Assembly: GCA_050247255.1 (NCBI GenBank)
Contig: JBFWUM010000001.1
Location: 62,001 to 126,000 of the forward strand
DNA length: 64,000 nt
Source of the DNA: JBFWUM01 sp050247255
GTDB lineage: Bacteria > Acidobacteriota > Vicinamibacteria > Vicinamibacterales > UBA2999
Direction of reading: 5' to 3'
Position 1 is the first letter of the stretch, and the number at the start of each line of letters is the position of its first letter. Below, piece by piece: positions 35,601 through 43,084 of the stretch. The notes under the pieces are model-generated. The model had not been told where the DNA came from. It worked only from the letters and a program-made list of their open reading frames with translations, and made no database searches. The position numbers were made by a program, and so were the translations under genes.

Positions 35601-36854
35601 GGCGATGACCAGCCGCTGCCAATCGGGCATTGCCGCGCGGGTCACCGGATCCACGACCGGCCGCCGATCGATCACGATCCCGTACGAACCGGTCAGCTCG
35701 GTCGTCGCGATGACCCCCGGCTGTCCTTCGGCACAGTCCGCATGGGGACCGTTGGCCGGATCGGGATTGCAGATCATCAGCAGCGGCTCGAGCTGCGCGT
35801 CGAAGATCTCGATCTTGTAGTTCGCCGAGTCGGCCACGAACAGCCGGCCGCTGTCGTCGAACGCCACCTGGTTCGGCATCCAGAAGGAGCCGCGCGGCGA
35901 CGGCCACTCGGCGTCGACGCCCCACGACGGGTCGATCAGGTTGGCCGGGTTGCCGAGCGCCTCGACCAGGCAGAACTGCGCGTCATAGACGAGCACCTGG
36001 CTCATGCCGTCGCCATCCGTCGCCGGGTGGGAGGCGTCGAACCAGGGGGTCCAGGTCGTCACCGCGACAGCAGGGGCGCCCGGCACGGTGCACGATGCAG
36101 CCGGCTCCTGGATCGTCACGCCGGGAACGACGGCAATCTGCGACGGCATCGCGCGGTGGCCCCGCACCGCGCCATTGGGCGGAAGGTTCTTGACGAACCA
36201 GAAGTCCTCGGCGGCGGTGAACACCGAGAGGCGGCCGCCGTACTGATCGGCGACGAGCACGTTGCCGGAGGCATCGACGGCGACGCCTTCCGGGAAGAGC
36301 AGTTGTCCCTCGGCAATGGGATCCGAGGGCGCAATGGTCAGCATCCCGTCCGCCGCGATGGCGTTGATGCCGCCGCCGAAGGTCCGCGCGTCCTCGCCGA
36401 AGTAATCCCACGAAACGATGCGATGATTCAGTGTGTCGGCCGCATAGACGCGGTAGGCGCTGAGGCGCGCGGTGTCGGTCTCCGGGCTGTTCTCGAACCC
36501 GGCGGTCGGACCCGGATCGAACACGGCCACGCCGCGGGGGTCGAACAACTGATCGACGCCGATCGGGGCGCCGCCGGGGCACTGCAACGGCGCGCCCAGC
36601 CAGCGCAGGGACTCGAGGTGATCGGGGTAGAGATCGTCCGGGTCGAACACGTCGTGCCCGAGGCCCGTGTCGCCGGTCACATCCGCCCACTCGCAGTCGC
36701 CCGCCGGTTGGCCGAAGGACGGCAGCGTCTGCCAGATCTGCCCTTCGTCGTCGCGTTCGAATATGCCGGGCGCCTGTTGAGCGGTGACGCCGCCGGCAAA
36801 GGCTGCAACGGCGAGCCCGACGAGGACGATGCGTGAGGTTCGTTTGAATGTCAT
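29694..36854 (-). CDS. Giant secreted multi-domain repeat protein (2386 aa): NHL-like propeller plus tandem cadherin/Big_9-like repeats
   Basis: A signal peptide (LVGLAVAAFAGGVTAQ) ends near residue 25. Residues ~90-470 hold NHL-type propeller strands such as FPEGVAVDASGNVLVADQ and PNQVAFDDSGRLFVADS. Residues ~500-930 contain beta-sandwich segments. Ten cadherin/Big_9-like repeats of about 95 residues follow, six at ~940-1500 and four at ~1743-2120, each with a consensus like N-D-x-P-x-A-x-x-D and TPAANFSGTATFTYT. A module with a WPPNH motif and a He_PIG-like Ig domain (~1650-1740) separates the two blocks. The last ~260 residues form a beta-helix-like Asn-rich domain. No LPXTG, PEP-CTERM or membrane anchor is seen. 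A surface adhesin or matrix protein is likely; the transport route is unknown. Confidence 0.85.
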   Translation of the reverse strand: MTFKRTSRIVLVGLAVAAFAGGVTAQQAPGIFERDDEGQIWQTLPSFGQPAGDCEWADVTGDTGLGHDVFDPDDLYPDHLESLRWLGAPLQCPGGAPIGVDQLFDPRGVAVFDPGPTAGFENSPETDTARLSAYRVYAADTLNHRIVSWDYFGEDARTFGGGINAIAADGMLTIAPSDPIAEGQLLFPEGVAVDASGNVLVADQYGGRLSVFTAAEDFWFVKNLPPNGAVRGHRAMPSQIAVVPGVTIQEPAASCTVPGAPAVAVTTWTPWFDASHPATDGDGMSQVLVYDAQFCLVEALGNPANLIDPSWGVDAEWPSPRGSFWMPNQVAFDDSGRLFVADSANYKIEIFDAQLEPLLMICNPDPANGPHADCAEGQPGVIATTELTGSYGIVIDRRPVVDPVTRAAMPDWQRLVIANHRDQEISVFEVNLEAAEPEAEFAFRLRSEGGLAGFPRAVAQDQVGRYFVVVPGLDKVQMFDIPALAVFDQTWAPADSGGSTTSVRPNEDFYVTYSIVVPPLKATVLDVEPTLSWTGPAQPVDANSLPISVPIAEAVTGPLPEADLQQGQVLTYKFRFKALDSSAADMVFTIGAEGNPVNGVNATAAATKTVTVPIVCQSCEQNPPVVTADPLGTEYSYNSEPIYGDGRINLIASDPSPGGGSAESSGISRITYRFIGPEEARQPGTHTVVFTPNEANPTAPVDIDGETKVGGGSALISLTESGRHTIVFQAWDGYGNPSGEQQLAFWLDLEPPTVTFEAPAHVGTDPNDRRWWKTDVTLTAVKTDTQTPTSVTMVEASTPPAGASVLASSATFTAEGMDQRVQVTLTDLVGNTATVFSPVVAIDKTAPQTTASPASGTYVGPLTVTLGGADPMSGVRNVRYQLSGAACDAPDAPAACSSQVVVSGSSTTLVLTAGGSTTVTFFGTDWATNAETVRTATYVLNRPPVGASDTLTVAEDTPGSVLVLGNDSDPDDGDTLELVAIVQAPQHGRAEISGNTILYTPAADYTGADSLTYRVRDSGGLTAIGTVTITVTGAVDPPNASHDFVTTPEETPIDVAVLLNDANPDGDALSVVSFTQGRGTVTQNPDGTLRYTPATNFFGEDTFTYDIRNGSNLTDGATVFVTVTPVDDPPNAVDDSAATDEETAATIAVTANDTHPDGDDFTLTGITAPPAAHGTAAIQGGAILFTPAANFFGTATFSYTITDADGDTDTATVTVTVRPIDDLPTAVNDSATTAEDTAVTIDVLDNDGSPDGTATIVATTPPPTAAGSISVSDNTITFTPAANYSGTASFTYTLADPDDDRATATVTVTVTPVNDPPVAVDDTATTPEDTPLDIDVRANDSDPDDDSLSVTAVTQPASGGAVTINTNGTVRLEPAANFSGTVTFTYTISDGTESRTATVTVTVTSVNDAPTAVNDSYTVVEGQTLVVPAPGVLTNDTDVDDAVLTAARVTSPSRGTLMLLADGGFTYESTLGYTGPVTFTYDAIDGDGLAATATVTITVLSQNAPPICSAATASPSTLWPPNHRRTDEIEIEGITDPDGDGDDLDVVVKYIWQDEPTDTLGDGAFAIDGWGVGDDEARVRRERQGGQNGRVYEIGFEATDENGGSCTGRVFVGVPHDQGNGGAVDSVCRWDSTVANGPLLNACNGGPTNQPPSVSATNQTTVAGTEVQLQIAASDPDEQALTFSATGLPPGLAIAGSTGIISGTPAASGVGTHSVTVTVNDTMGASGSASFTWTITAPNQVPTGAPDSYEATAGDTLEVPAPGVLDNDSDGDDDDLTAVLVSGPANGTLTLNPDGSFSYVAATGFSGSVTFTYRARDENEGESEPVTVTITVAAPLTAVDDQYVASAGTVLNVQTPGVLGNDEVPEGQGQVTVAIVSNPGNGSVVLQTNGAFAYTPPANFGGTTTFTYRITRGSQTSNTATVSIRVNRAPTATADTYTVEGNTTLTVSGEGVLDNDSDPDGGMLTAELAQPASSGTVSLNPDGSFTYTPANGFVGTATFAYRAVDEDEAESASTTVTITVTAGAPTAVADAYETRINTALTTPAPGVLSNDENPGEGSLTAEVVTTPANGTLTLQANGAFTYTPEDGFTGTDTFTYRALRGTAASAAATVTIEVTATPAAGAKIRRETYFNSSSIVDGTVHIMNAVNIQFNGNATLTGDLLMRGMPAITINGTPNYQGTINGSGAATPTNHRVTINSGATVGHVVRRTDPETWPTIANPPTNYGGTRNVQLNNNSQTPGNFATLRDLTINQSGRQVAVPPGTYRTFIANSGSVFILGVAGATEPAVYNFQTLTLNAGSQIQVVGPVIITVRNQMAPTGNIGAAARPDWVTLRVTNGNLKLNNSMSLYGSVFVPTRTVTINGGAQLLGTVLADRLTMNSSGRLTLIP
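30490..34035 (-). repeat. Coding tandem repeats (ten ~95-aa cadherin/Big_9-like units)
   Basis: Within the giant gene ten units recur with the pattern NDxPxAVxDxxxTxEDTxxxIxVxxND, then TPAANFxGTxTFTYT and ATVTVTVTPV. They read from about 34035 downward to 32350 (six units) and from about 31625 to 30490 (four units). Units differ in sequence, so this is an old protein-level repeat and not a recent DNA amplification. Confidence 0.85.
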
Positions 36855-37009
36855 CGGCTGTATGTGTTCCCCGCGCGGCGGTGACCGAAGTGAGATCTGG
36901 AGTCACTTCCTGTCATGTCGTGGCGGTGATATTAAACATCTATATTGTCGGACGGAATGGCTGTGTAGGCCAATCGAATTCAAGAGTATTTAAATCGACT
37001 GTCTTGAAA
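36855..37009. promoter_or_regulatory. AT-rich divergent intergenic region
   Basis: These 155 bases separate the divergent giant gene and nucleotidyltransferase gene. They are far more AT-rich than the surroundings, especially around gatattaaacatctatatt (36928-36947) and gagtatttaaatcg (36983-36996). Promoters for both genes are expected here. No pair of -35/-10 boxes with good spacing could be fixed. Confidence 0.4.
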
Positions 37010-38101
37010 ATGAACACACGGCAAGGAACGGCGTCCACTGACTTTCTCGCCGTGTTAGGAATGGCCGAGTATTCAGCGGCTGGCGAGGCGCTGCTTGCTC
37101 GGGCCACGGAAGAGGGCGTCGAGGCTCTCCTGTCAGCCCAACTATCAGATACGGAAGGGATTACTGGACATCAGCAGAACTGGTGGCGGCTGCAGCGCGC
37201 CGCCCTGGTCGCCGCGGATGCGCTCCGCCACGTCGAACTTCAGCGCCTTGTCACGTCGTGGGGCGCCGCCCCGATCGACACCCTGCTCCTCAAAGGCAGC
37301 GGACTGGCCTACACGCTCTACCCGGCACCGTGGCTGCGGCCGCAATCCGACGTCGACGTGTGGTGCGCGGCGTCGGCCGTGCCGGCCATGCGGGCGTCGC
37401 TCGAAGCGCTCGGGTACGCGGACGTGCGCGGCTGGAACAACGAGGGCAAGCACCAGTTTCACTACCGGCGCACCGACGCGCACGGCATCGCGCGGCTCGT
37501 CGAAGTACACCTGCAGATTGCCAATCCCGAAGTGTTCGCCGGCGTGCTGTCGTTTCCCGCGGCGGCAGCGGCCGCCACGCCGACACCGGGGCTGCCCGGG
37601 GGACGCACCCTCGCAGCCTCCCACGCGCTGCTGCATGCCTGCGTGCATCGCGCCGCGCACCACTTCGGCAGCCGCCGCCTGATCTGGCTGTATGACATCC
37701 ACCTGCTCGCGGCCCGCCTCTCGGCAGCGGAGTGGTCGGCGTTCGTCGACGGTGCACGCGCCGGGCGCGTGGCCGCGGTGTGCCGGGATGGACTGGCCGC
37801 GGCGGCGTCGGTATACGCGACGTCGATTCCCGCCGCCGTCGACGCCGCCCTTGGTGCGGCGCGAGACGAACCGACGCGCCGGTTCCTGGCGGCGCCGCGT
37901 GAAGTCGACGTTCGGATGTCGACGCTCGGCGCGCTGCCGACATGGCGCGCGCGGGCCCGCCACGTGCGCGGCTGGCTCGTCCCCCCGGTGGCGTACATGC
38001 GGGCTCGCTACGCGATCCGCTATCGAGCACTGCTGCCGTTCTGGTACGTGTATCGCGTGATCACCCGGCTGCCGTTCTGGTGGCGCCGTTATCGGCCGTG
38101 A
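37010..38101 (+). CDS. Nucleotidyltransferase family protein (PF14907-type), putative RiPP tailoring
   Basis: This encodes 363 aa. The nucleotidyltransferase core is LLLKGSGLAYTLYPAPWLRPQSDVDVWC (about 85-112), with the Gly-Ser and D-x-D metal ligands, and RLVEVHLQI as the third acidic strand. The helical C-terminal half (HACVHRAAHHFGSRRLIWLYDIHLL) is typical of this family. Members recur beside lasso and HprK/PqqD clusters as putative AMP- or NMP-transferring enzymes. ATG 37010 is chosen because upstream in-frame sequence is AT-rich and non-coding in character. The stop shares a base with the next gene's ATG. Confidence 0.75.
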   Translation: MNTRQGTASTDFLAVLGMAEYSAAGEALLARATEEGVEALLSAQLSDTEGITGHQQNWWRLQRAALVAADALRHVELQRLVTSWGAAPIDTLLLKGSGLAYTLYPAPWLRPQSDVDVWCAASAVPAMRASLEALGYADVRGWNNEGKHQFHYRRTDAHGIARLVEVHLQIANPEVFAGVLSFPAAAAAATPTPGLPGGRTLAASHALLHACVHRAAHHFGSRRLIWLYDIHLLAARLSAAEWSAFVDGARAGRVAAVCRDGLAAAASVYATSIPAAVDAALGAARDEPTRRFLAAPREVDVRMSTLGALPTWRARARHVRGWLVPPVAYMRARYAIRYRALLPFWYVYRVITRLPFWWRRYRP

Positions 38102-38658
38102 TGAAGCGCGGGCGCGGCAGCTGCATCGTCCTCTGCCGTCACTTTGCCAGCAGCGCCGCCTGCGAGCGCATCGCCGCGGCGATGACACTCGGCAGCGCCA
38201 CCCCCTCGGAAATCGTCGCCGATGGCATGCGGGTCGACGTCGGTGTCCGCCGTTCGTTCGACATCGAGGTGGATGCCGGGACCCTGCAGTACCTCGCCGA
38301 CCTGCTGGCGCCGGCCTCGGCCATGGTGGAGCGCGAACTGGGACTCGCCGGGCTGACATTCGAAGGGCCCGGCTGCCTGCAGTACCCGCCGGGCGCGTTT
38401 TACCGGCCGCATCGCGACGTGATGCCGGCGGCAGCCGGGGCGGAGTGGCCGCGGCGGATCTCGCTGGTCCTGTTCGTCACCGGCGGTCCCGCGGATGGCG
38501 TCGAGGGCGGCGAATTGCGGCTCCACCACGCGGCCGGCGGATGGCGTGACGTCGTGCCCGAGCGCGGCACGCTGGTTGCGTTCCCCGCCGGGATGATCCA
38601 CGAAGTGCGCCCGGTGCGCGCCGGGCTGCGTCAGACCGTCGTCGACTGGCTGTCGTGA
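38101..38658 (+). CDS. 2OG-Fe(II) oxygenase (prolyl-4-hydroxylase-like)
   Basis: This encodes a 185-aa dioxygenase-like protein. The triad and co-substrate residues are visible: H-x-D in FYRPHRDVMP (about 100), the distal His in FPAGMIHEVRPV (about 167) and Arg in LRQTVVDWL at the end. ISLVLFVTGG and GGELRLHH are the conserved core strands. ATG 38101 overlaps the nucleotidyltransferase stop (TGATG), so the two are co-translated. It could hydroxylate the RiPP or another substrate; this is not readable from sequence. Its 3' end overlaps the convergent ligase gene by 28 bp. Confidence 0.8.
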   Translation: MKRGRGSCIVLCRHFASSAACERIAAAMTLGSATPSEIVADGMRVDVGVRRSFDIEVDAGTLQYLADLLAPASAMVERELGLAGLTFEGPGCLQYPPGAFYRPHRDVMPAAAGAEWPRRISLVLFVTGGPADGVEGGELRLHHAAGGWRDVVPERGTLVAFPAGMIHEVRPVRAGLRQTVVDWLS

Positions 38659-39980
38659 GGCCGGTGGCCACGCTCGTAGATCGCGAGCGCGGCGAGGACG
38701 GCGGCGAGGAGCAGGTTCGCGGGCGTGTGGAGGCCGGTGTCCCAGATGCTCTGCATGGCGCCCGCCGCCAGCCCGAGGATCGCGCCGGCCCGCAGCGCGC
38801 GCTCGGCACCGCTGGAGGCCCGCAGCGCGCGACGTGCCGCGAGGCCGAAGGCCGCGCCGGCCCCGAGGGCGATAGCCAGGAGGACGCCGCCACCTTCGGC
38901 GAGCAGCTGCAGCGCTTCGTTGTGCGCATGGTTGAACAGCACCGTCGTCCCGCGCTGCTGGTACTGGAGCATGGCGTCGGCGAAGGTGCCCGCCCCCGTA
39001 CCGACAACGGGAAACGCCGCAGCCAGTCGCAGCGACTCACTCCAGATCACCATCCGGGAGGTCTCGCCTCCCTGGCTCAGCGTGGCCGCAAGCCGCTCGC
39101 CAATGCCGGCGCTGTTCAGCCACAACGCGGCGGCAGCGAGGACCGAGACACCGACCGCCGCGGCGGCCGCGCGCTGGAGCGGGTGGCCGCGGCGCAGCGC
39201 GCTGGCGAGCACGACGGCGGCGGCGCCGGCGACCAGCCCCGACCGTGACAGCGTGGCCACCAGCGTCAGCCCCAGCAGCGCCACGCTGACCAGCGGCAGT
39301 GTCACACCCGGTGCCGAGAAGATGCGCGCCGCGCGCACACGCCAGGGGAGGTGGTCAAGTCCCGCGGCAATCGTTCGCGCCGTCGCCAGTCCGGCGATGG
39401 CCGGCACCGCCAGCACGATCCACGTGGCGAGATGGTTGCGATCGACGAACGGTCCGTACGGGCGGGCGCCCTCGGCGTACGGCCGCCACAGCCAGAGCAG
39501 CGTCTCCGGAGCTGTCGCGCGCTGCGCGTGCGTGAGCAGTGCCAGCGCGATACCGGTGACCCCGACCACGCCCACCAGCGAACGACTGCCGCCGTCGCGC
39601 AGGGCGTGCCGCGCGGCCCAGAAGGTCAATGCGCCGGCGATAGCGGCCAGCAGCGCCTGGCGGGTCGCCGCCGGCCGGATCGTCAGCGGCCGCCACTCAC
39701 CGAGCGGCGCCAACGAGATCGCATCCTGCAGCGGGATTGCGGCCGGAGAGATGCCGGCGATGACCGTCGCGGGGAGCGGCACCAGCTGCAGCGCGACGAC
39801 CGCGAGCGCGGCCAGCAGCCAGGCGTCGACGGCACGGTGCGACCGGTCGCGAAGCGGGGCCGCGCCGGTCAGGAAGAACAGGATGGCGGCGAGGAGGGCA
39901 ATGGGCAGCTGCGCCCACGCGTAGACGCCGGCCGCGGCGGCCAGCACCGCGGCAAGGAACAGGCCGATGAGGTGCGGCAT
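38631..39980 (-). CDS. O-antigen ligase/polymerase family membrane protein (Wzy_C)
   Basis: This encodes 449 aa with about twelve membrane segments. The Wzy_C region shows YGPFVDRNHLATWIVLAVPAIAG (about 187-209) and FPVVGTGAGTFADAM (about 340), followed by FNHAHNEALQLLAEGG, the conserved His-rich periplasmic loop of WaaL/Wzy-like enzymes. ATG 39980 is chosen because upstream in-frame sequence overlaps the kinase gene's end. It is the last gene of the minus-strand operon after the tyrosine kinase and could polymerise or attach the glycan. Confidence 0.85.
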   Translation of the reverse strand: MPHLIGLFLAAVLAAAAGVYAWAQLPIALLAAILFFLTGAAPLRDRSHRAVDAWLLAALAVVALQLVPLPATVIAGISPAAIPLQDAISLAPLGEWRPLTIRPAATRQALLAAIAGALTFWAARHALRDGGSRSLVGVVGVTGIALALLTHAQRATAPETLLWLWRPYAEGARPYGPFVDRNHLATWIVLAVPAIAGLATARTIAAGLDHLPWRVRAARIFSAPGVTLPLVSVALLGLTLVATLSRSGLVAGAAAVVLASALRRGHPLQRAAAAAVGVSVLAAAALWLNSAGIGERLAATLSQGGETSRMVIWSESLRLAAAFPVVGTGAGTFADAMLQYQQRGTTVLFNHAHNEALQLLAEGGGVLLAIALGAGAAFGLAARRALRASSGAERALRAGAILGLAAGAMQSIWDTGLHTPANLLLAAVLAALAIYERGHRPHDSQSTTV

Positions 39981-39999
39981 CACCCGGCGCCAGCCGGGG

Positions 40000-42222
40000 T
40001 CAGCTGGCGACCGGCGCTTCCGCGTAGTAGCTCTTGTACTGATGCCCGTAGTAGCGCGAGTAGTAGTAGCGGTTCCGCTCGAAATCGACGCGATTGAGGA
40101 TCGCCCGCACCGCGCGCGGATGCCCCGCCTGCAGCGTCTCGAGCGCACGCTCGGCCAGGCGCCACCGCGTCATCTCGGCGCCGATGACGAAGGTCACGGC
40201 GTCGACCAGCGGCGCCAGGATGACGGCGTCGGTGACGGCGAGCACCGGCGGCGTGTCGATGATCACCCAGTCGAAGGGGCCGGTCGACAGCTGCTGCAGG
40301 AACGCGCGCATGCGGTCGGTCGCCAGCAGTTCTGACGGGTTCGGGGGCGTCTGGCCGGCGGAGATGACCAGCAGGTTCGGGTCGCCGCACCGCTGCACGA
40401 CCTCGCGCATGCGGCACTTGCCGGCCAGCAGCTCGGCCAGCCCCTTGTCGTTGGGCAGGCGGAGCGCGCGGTGCAGGCTCGGGCGCCGCATGTCGGCGTC
40501 GATGAGCAGCACGCGGGCGCCGCCAATCGCCAATGCCAGGGCAATGTTCGCGGCGGTGGTCGTCTTGCCCTCGAGCGGCTGCGAGCTGGTCATGGCGATG
40601 ATGCGCGTCTTCTCGCCCTGGGAGGCGGCGACCAGCGCCGTGCGCAGCGCGCGGAAGGCCTCGCCGAAGTCGTGCGGGACCGGCCCGGACAGCAGCGGAT
40701 GCCGATCGCCCTGGACCTTCGGCACCAGGCCGAGGAACGGCAGCCGCAGCCGCCACGTGACGTCCTCCGGCGTCTTGACCGTGTCGTCGAGGTAGTCGAG
40801 CGCGAACGCCGCGCCGATGCCGAGGACGGCCCCGAACAGCAGCGCCATCATCCACGCCCGGCGCGTGTTCGGCGTGAACGGGAGCCCGGGCACCTCGGCG
40901 CGATCGAGCAGGCGGACGTTGTTCGCGCGGCTGTTGCTGACGACGCGCAGCTCCTTCTCCCGCTGCAGCAGCGACTCGTAGACCTGACGATTGCTCTCGG
41001 CCTCGCGCTCGAGCACCGAGTAGTCGATGCTCTTGCGATTGAGGTCGGTGGCCTGAACCTTCTGCGCTTCCAGATCGGCCGCCAGCTGCCGCTCTTCCTC
41101 GAGCGCCTGCTGGTAGTCGGTCTTGATGCCGTCGACGATGCGGGCGATCTCGGCCTGCAGCTGCCGCTGCGCGTCGGTGAGCTGCAGGTTGATCTTCTGC
41201 ATCTCGGGATGCTGCGGCAGGTAGCGGTCGGCCAGCCGCACGCGATCCCGCTCGAGTTCGACGATCCGCGCCTTCAGCTGCTGCACGAAGCCGCTGGCGG
41301 CGACCGCGCTCACGTTACCCGGGTCGGTGGCGTTGATGACCTGGTTGTAGATGGCTTCGCGCTGGATGCGCGCCGTCCGGGCCCGCGCCGCCGCGTCGTT
41401 CACCTGGTTCAGCCGGGCAACGATGATGTTCTGGCGATCCTCGAGCGAGAGCGCGTTCTGGTTCTCCCGGTATTCGGCCAGCATCCGCTCGCTGGCCTGG
41501 ACGACCTGCTGCTGCTTGGCGACCTCCTGGGTCAGCCACTCGAGCGTCTTGTCCGAGTTCTGCAGCCGGAACTCGAGGTTCTGCTGCACGTACTCCTCGG
41601 CCAGCACGTTGATGGCGCGCGCCGCGAAGTCGGGATCGGCCGAAACGAACGAGACGTCGACCAGCCGGCTGCCGCGGACCGGTTCCACGGTGACGCGGCC
41701 GATGAACGCATCGACGAACGCGTTGTCGTCGGCCGGCCCGGCCACGGCCGCCGCGGCCGGGGACGCCTCGCCGCGGAACGGCGCGAGGATGCGGCGCTTG
41801 ACGCCCTCGACGAACCGCGTCACCGCCGGCGGCTGGACGCCCGTACCGTTGAATTCGGGGACGGTCTCGAGGTTCAGGCGACGCACCACGCGCCGCGCGA
41901 GATCGCGGCCGCGCAGGATGCGGTACTGCGTCTGGTAGTACGGCTCCGGGTCGCTGTAGGCGAGGTACGGATCCTTGAAGTCGGTCTGCGCGGTGTGCTC
42001 TTCCTCGATCTGGATGCGCGCCTGCGCCCGGTACATCGGGATGGTCGTGTAGGTCTGGTACATCATCCCGGCGATGACGACGACGGCGACGGCGACCGAT
42101 GCCCTCGAGTGCTTGAGGACAACCGCCAGGCGATCGTACAGATGCACGGTCGCGGACGACGCCGCGGCCGCAGGCTTGGCGGCTGGCGGCGGCACGGTGG
42201 CGGGCAGCGATGGGTTGGCCAC
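40000..42222 (-). CDS. Polysaccharide biosynthesis tyrosine autokinase (Wzc/GumC + BY-kinase)
   Basis: This encodes 740 aa. A Wzz-type chain-length domain with membrane segments near 45-65 and 478-500 flanks a long periplasmic coiled coil (about 220-450). The cytoplasmic BY-kinase has Walker A MTSSQPLEGKTTTAANIALAL (Lys ~553), Walker A' LLIDADMRRPSLH and Walker B WVIIDTPPVL. A C-terminal tyrosine cluster (RYYYSRYYGHQYKSYY) is the autophosphorylation tail. The GTG at 42222 lies seven bases past the preceding stop. It should control export and chain length with the Wza-like protein encoded at 6590. Confidence 0.93.
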   Translation of the reverse strand: MANPSLPATVPPPAAKPAAAASSATVHLYDRLAVVLKHSRASVAVAVVVIAGMMYQTYTTIPMYRAQARIQIEEEHTAQTDFKDPYLAYSDPEPYYQTQYRILRGRDLARRVVRRLNLETVPEFNGTGVQPPAVTRFVEGVKRRILAPFRGEASPAAAAVAGPADDNAFVDAFIGRVTVEPVRGSRLVDVSFVSADPDFAARAINVLAEEYVQQNLEFRLQNSDKTLEWLTQEVAKQQQVVQASERMLAEYRENQNALSLEDRQNIIVARLNQVNDAAARARTARIQREAIYNQVINATDPGNVSAVAASGFVQQLKARIVELERDRVRLADRYLPQHPEMQKINLQLTDAQRQLQAEIARIVDGIKTDYQQALEEERQLAADLEAQKVQATDLNRKSIDYSVLEREAESNRQVYESLLQREKELRVVSNSRANNVRLLDRAEVPGLPFTPNTRRAWMMALLFGAVLGIGAAFALDYLDDTVKTPEDVTWRLRLPFLGLVPKVQGDRHPLLSGPVPHDFGEAFRALRTALVAASQGEKTRIIAMTSSQPLEGKTTTAANIALALAIGGARVLLIDADMRRPSLHRALRLPNDKGLAELLAGKCRMREVVQRCGDPNLLVISAGQTPPNPSELLATDRMRAFLQQLSTGPFDWVIIDTPPVLAVTDAVILAPLVDAVTFVIGAEMTRWRLAERALETLQAGHPRAVRAILNRVDFERNRYYYSRYYGHQYKSYYAEAPVAS

Positions 42223-42229
42223 TGTCCGA

Positions 42230-42967
42230 CTACCGCTGGGGGCTGACGTTGGCGAGTTGCCGCAGCGTGTCAGCCGTCCGGGTGATGCCATCTTGCGACA
42301 GCGGGTTGTTGCCGGCCGTGGGCGATTCTGCCAGGATGCCGGTGAGCCGTCCGCCGAACGCGGCAGCAGTCGCCAGCGCGTTGGCCGACACGCGCACCGT
42401 CGTCTCGCGGACGTCGCCGGCCGCCAGCGCCACCATCTCGCTCGCCGCGATGACGCTGCCGTCCGAGCCGATCAATTCCACGACGTAGGCGCTGGCGTCG
42501 ACATCGATGAAGGTATAGCGCCCTTCCTCGTTGGCCGTGGCGCGGGCCTCGATGGCGCCCGTGCGGATGTTGCGCAGCAGGACCCGCGCGTACGGAATCG
42601 GCGTGTTCAGCGACGTGCGCGCGCGCCCCATCACCGCGTTGATCGTGCCGCCAGCCTCGAGCACTTCGAGCGGCAGGAACACCGGCCGCGTCGTGTTGCC
42701 CTCGGTGCGGCCGCCGGCGCCGCCCACCACCGTGCCGTCGGGGCTGCCCGCGAAGCGCGCGCGCCCGGTACCGACGCGCCCGGCGCGGGTGTCGTCGGCG
42801 TACTGGTACTGGGTGAACTCGTCGGCTTCCATGGCGTACAGCGCTTCAGGCGTGTAGCGCCACACGGATGCTGGCCGGGCGCTCCGGAATTCGGGCCAGC
42901 TGACCAGGGCAATAGCCGTCAGCACCAGCGTGGTCTGAAGGCCAAGACGGGCTCGAGACATCCCCAT
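42230..42967 (-). CDS. Secreted carboxypeptidase-regulatory-like domain protein
   Basis: This encodes 245 aa with an N-terminal signal (LGLQTTLVLTAIALVS, about 7-22). A transthyretin-like beta sandwich follows: GTINAVMGRARTSLNTPIPYARVLLRNI, then ARATANEEGRYTFIDVDASAYVVELIG (about 105-165), the pattern of carboxypeptidase regulatory-like domains. It is the first gene of a minus-strand operon with the tyrosine kinase and ligase, so it may be a periplasmic accessory protein. The ATG at 42967 is used; an ATG two codons later is equally possible. Confidence 0.7.
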   Translation of the reverse strand: MGMSRARLGLQTTLVLTAIALVSWPEFRSARPASVWRYTPEALYAMEADEFTQYQYADDTRAGRVGTGRARFAGSPDGTVVGGAGGRTEGNTTRPVFLPLEVLEAGGTINAVMGRARTSLNTPIPYARVLLRNIRTGAIEARATANEEGRYTFIDVDASAYVVELIGSDGSVIAASEMVALAAGDVRETTVRVSANALATAAAFGGRLTGILAESPTAGNNPLSQDGITRTADTLRQLANVSPQR

Positions 42968-43055
42968 TCTCAGTTCTGCAGATCGTATCGGACGACCCGC
43001 GGTCGAGCAATATCTTTATTAAGACTCAACATGACAGTAACGTTATGTATAAGAC

Positions 43056-43084
43056 ATTGTGATCGAGTCCTGGGACTTTGTCAA
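43056..43084 (-). promoter_or_regulatory. Candidate promoter of the kinase/ligase operon
   Basis: On the minus strand a perfect TTGACA (43084-43079) is followed after exactly 17 bp by CACAAT (43061-43056, four of six matches). Transcription would run toward the gene starting at 42967. The -35 box lies in the loop of an inverted repeat (43061-43094), so binding there could block the promoter. Confidence 0.5.

Noticed and set aside
33336..36836. 1166-aa plus-strand open frame
   Set aside because: It is antisense to the giant secreted protein; the translation is rich in Arg/His/Ala without domains, as expected from the opposite strand of GC-rich coding DNA.
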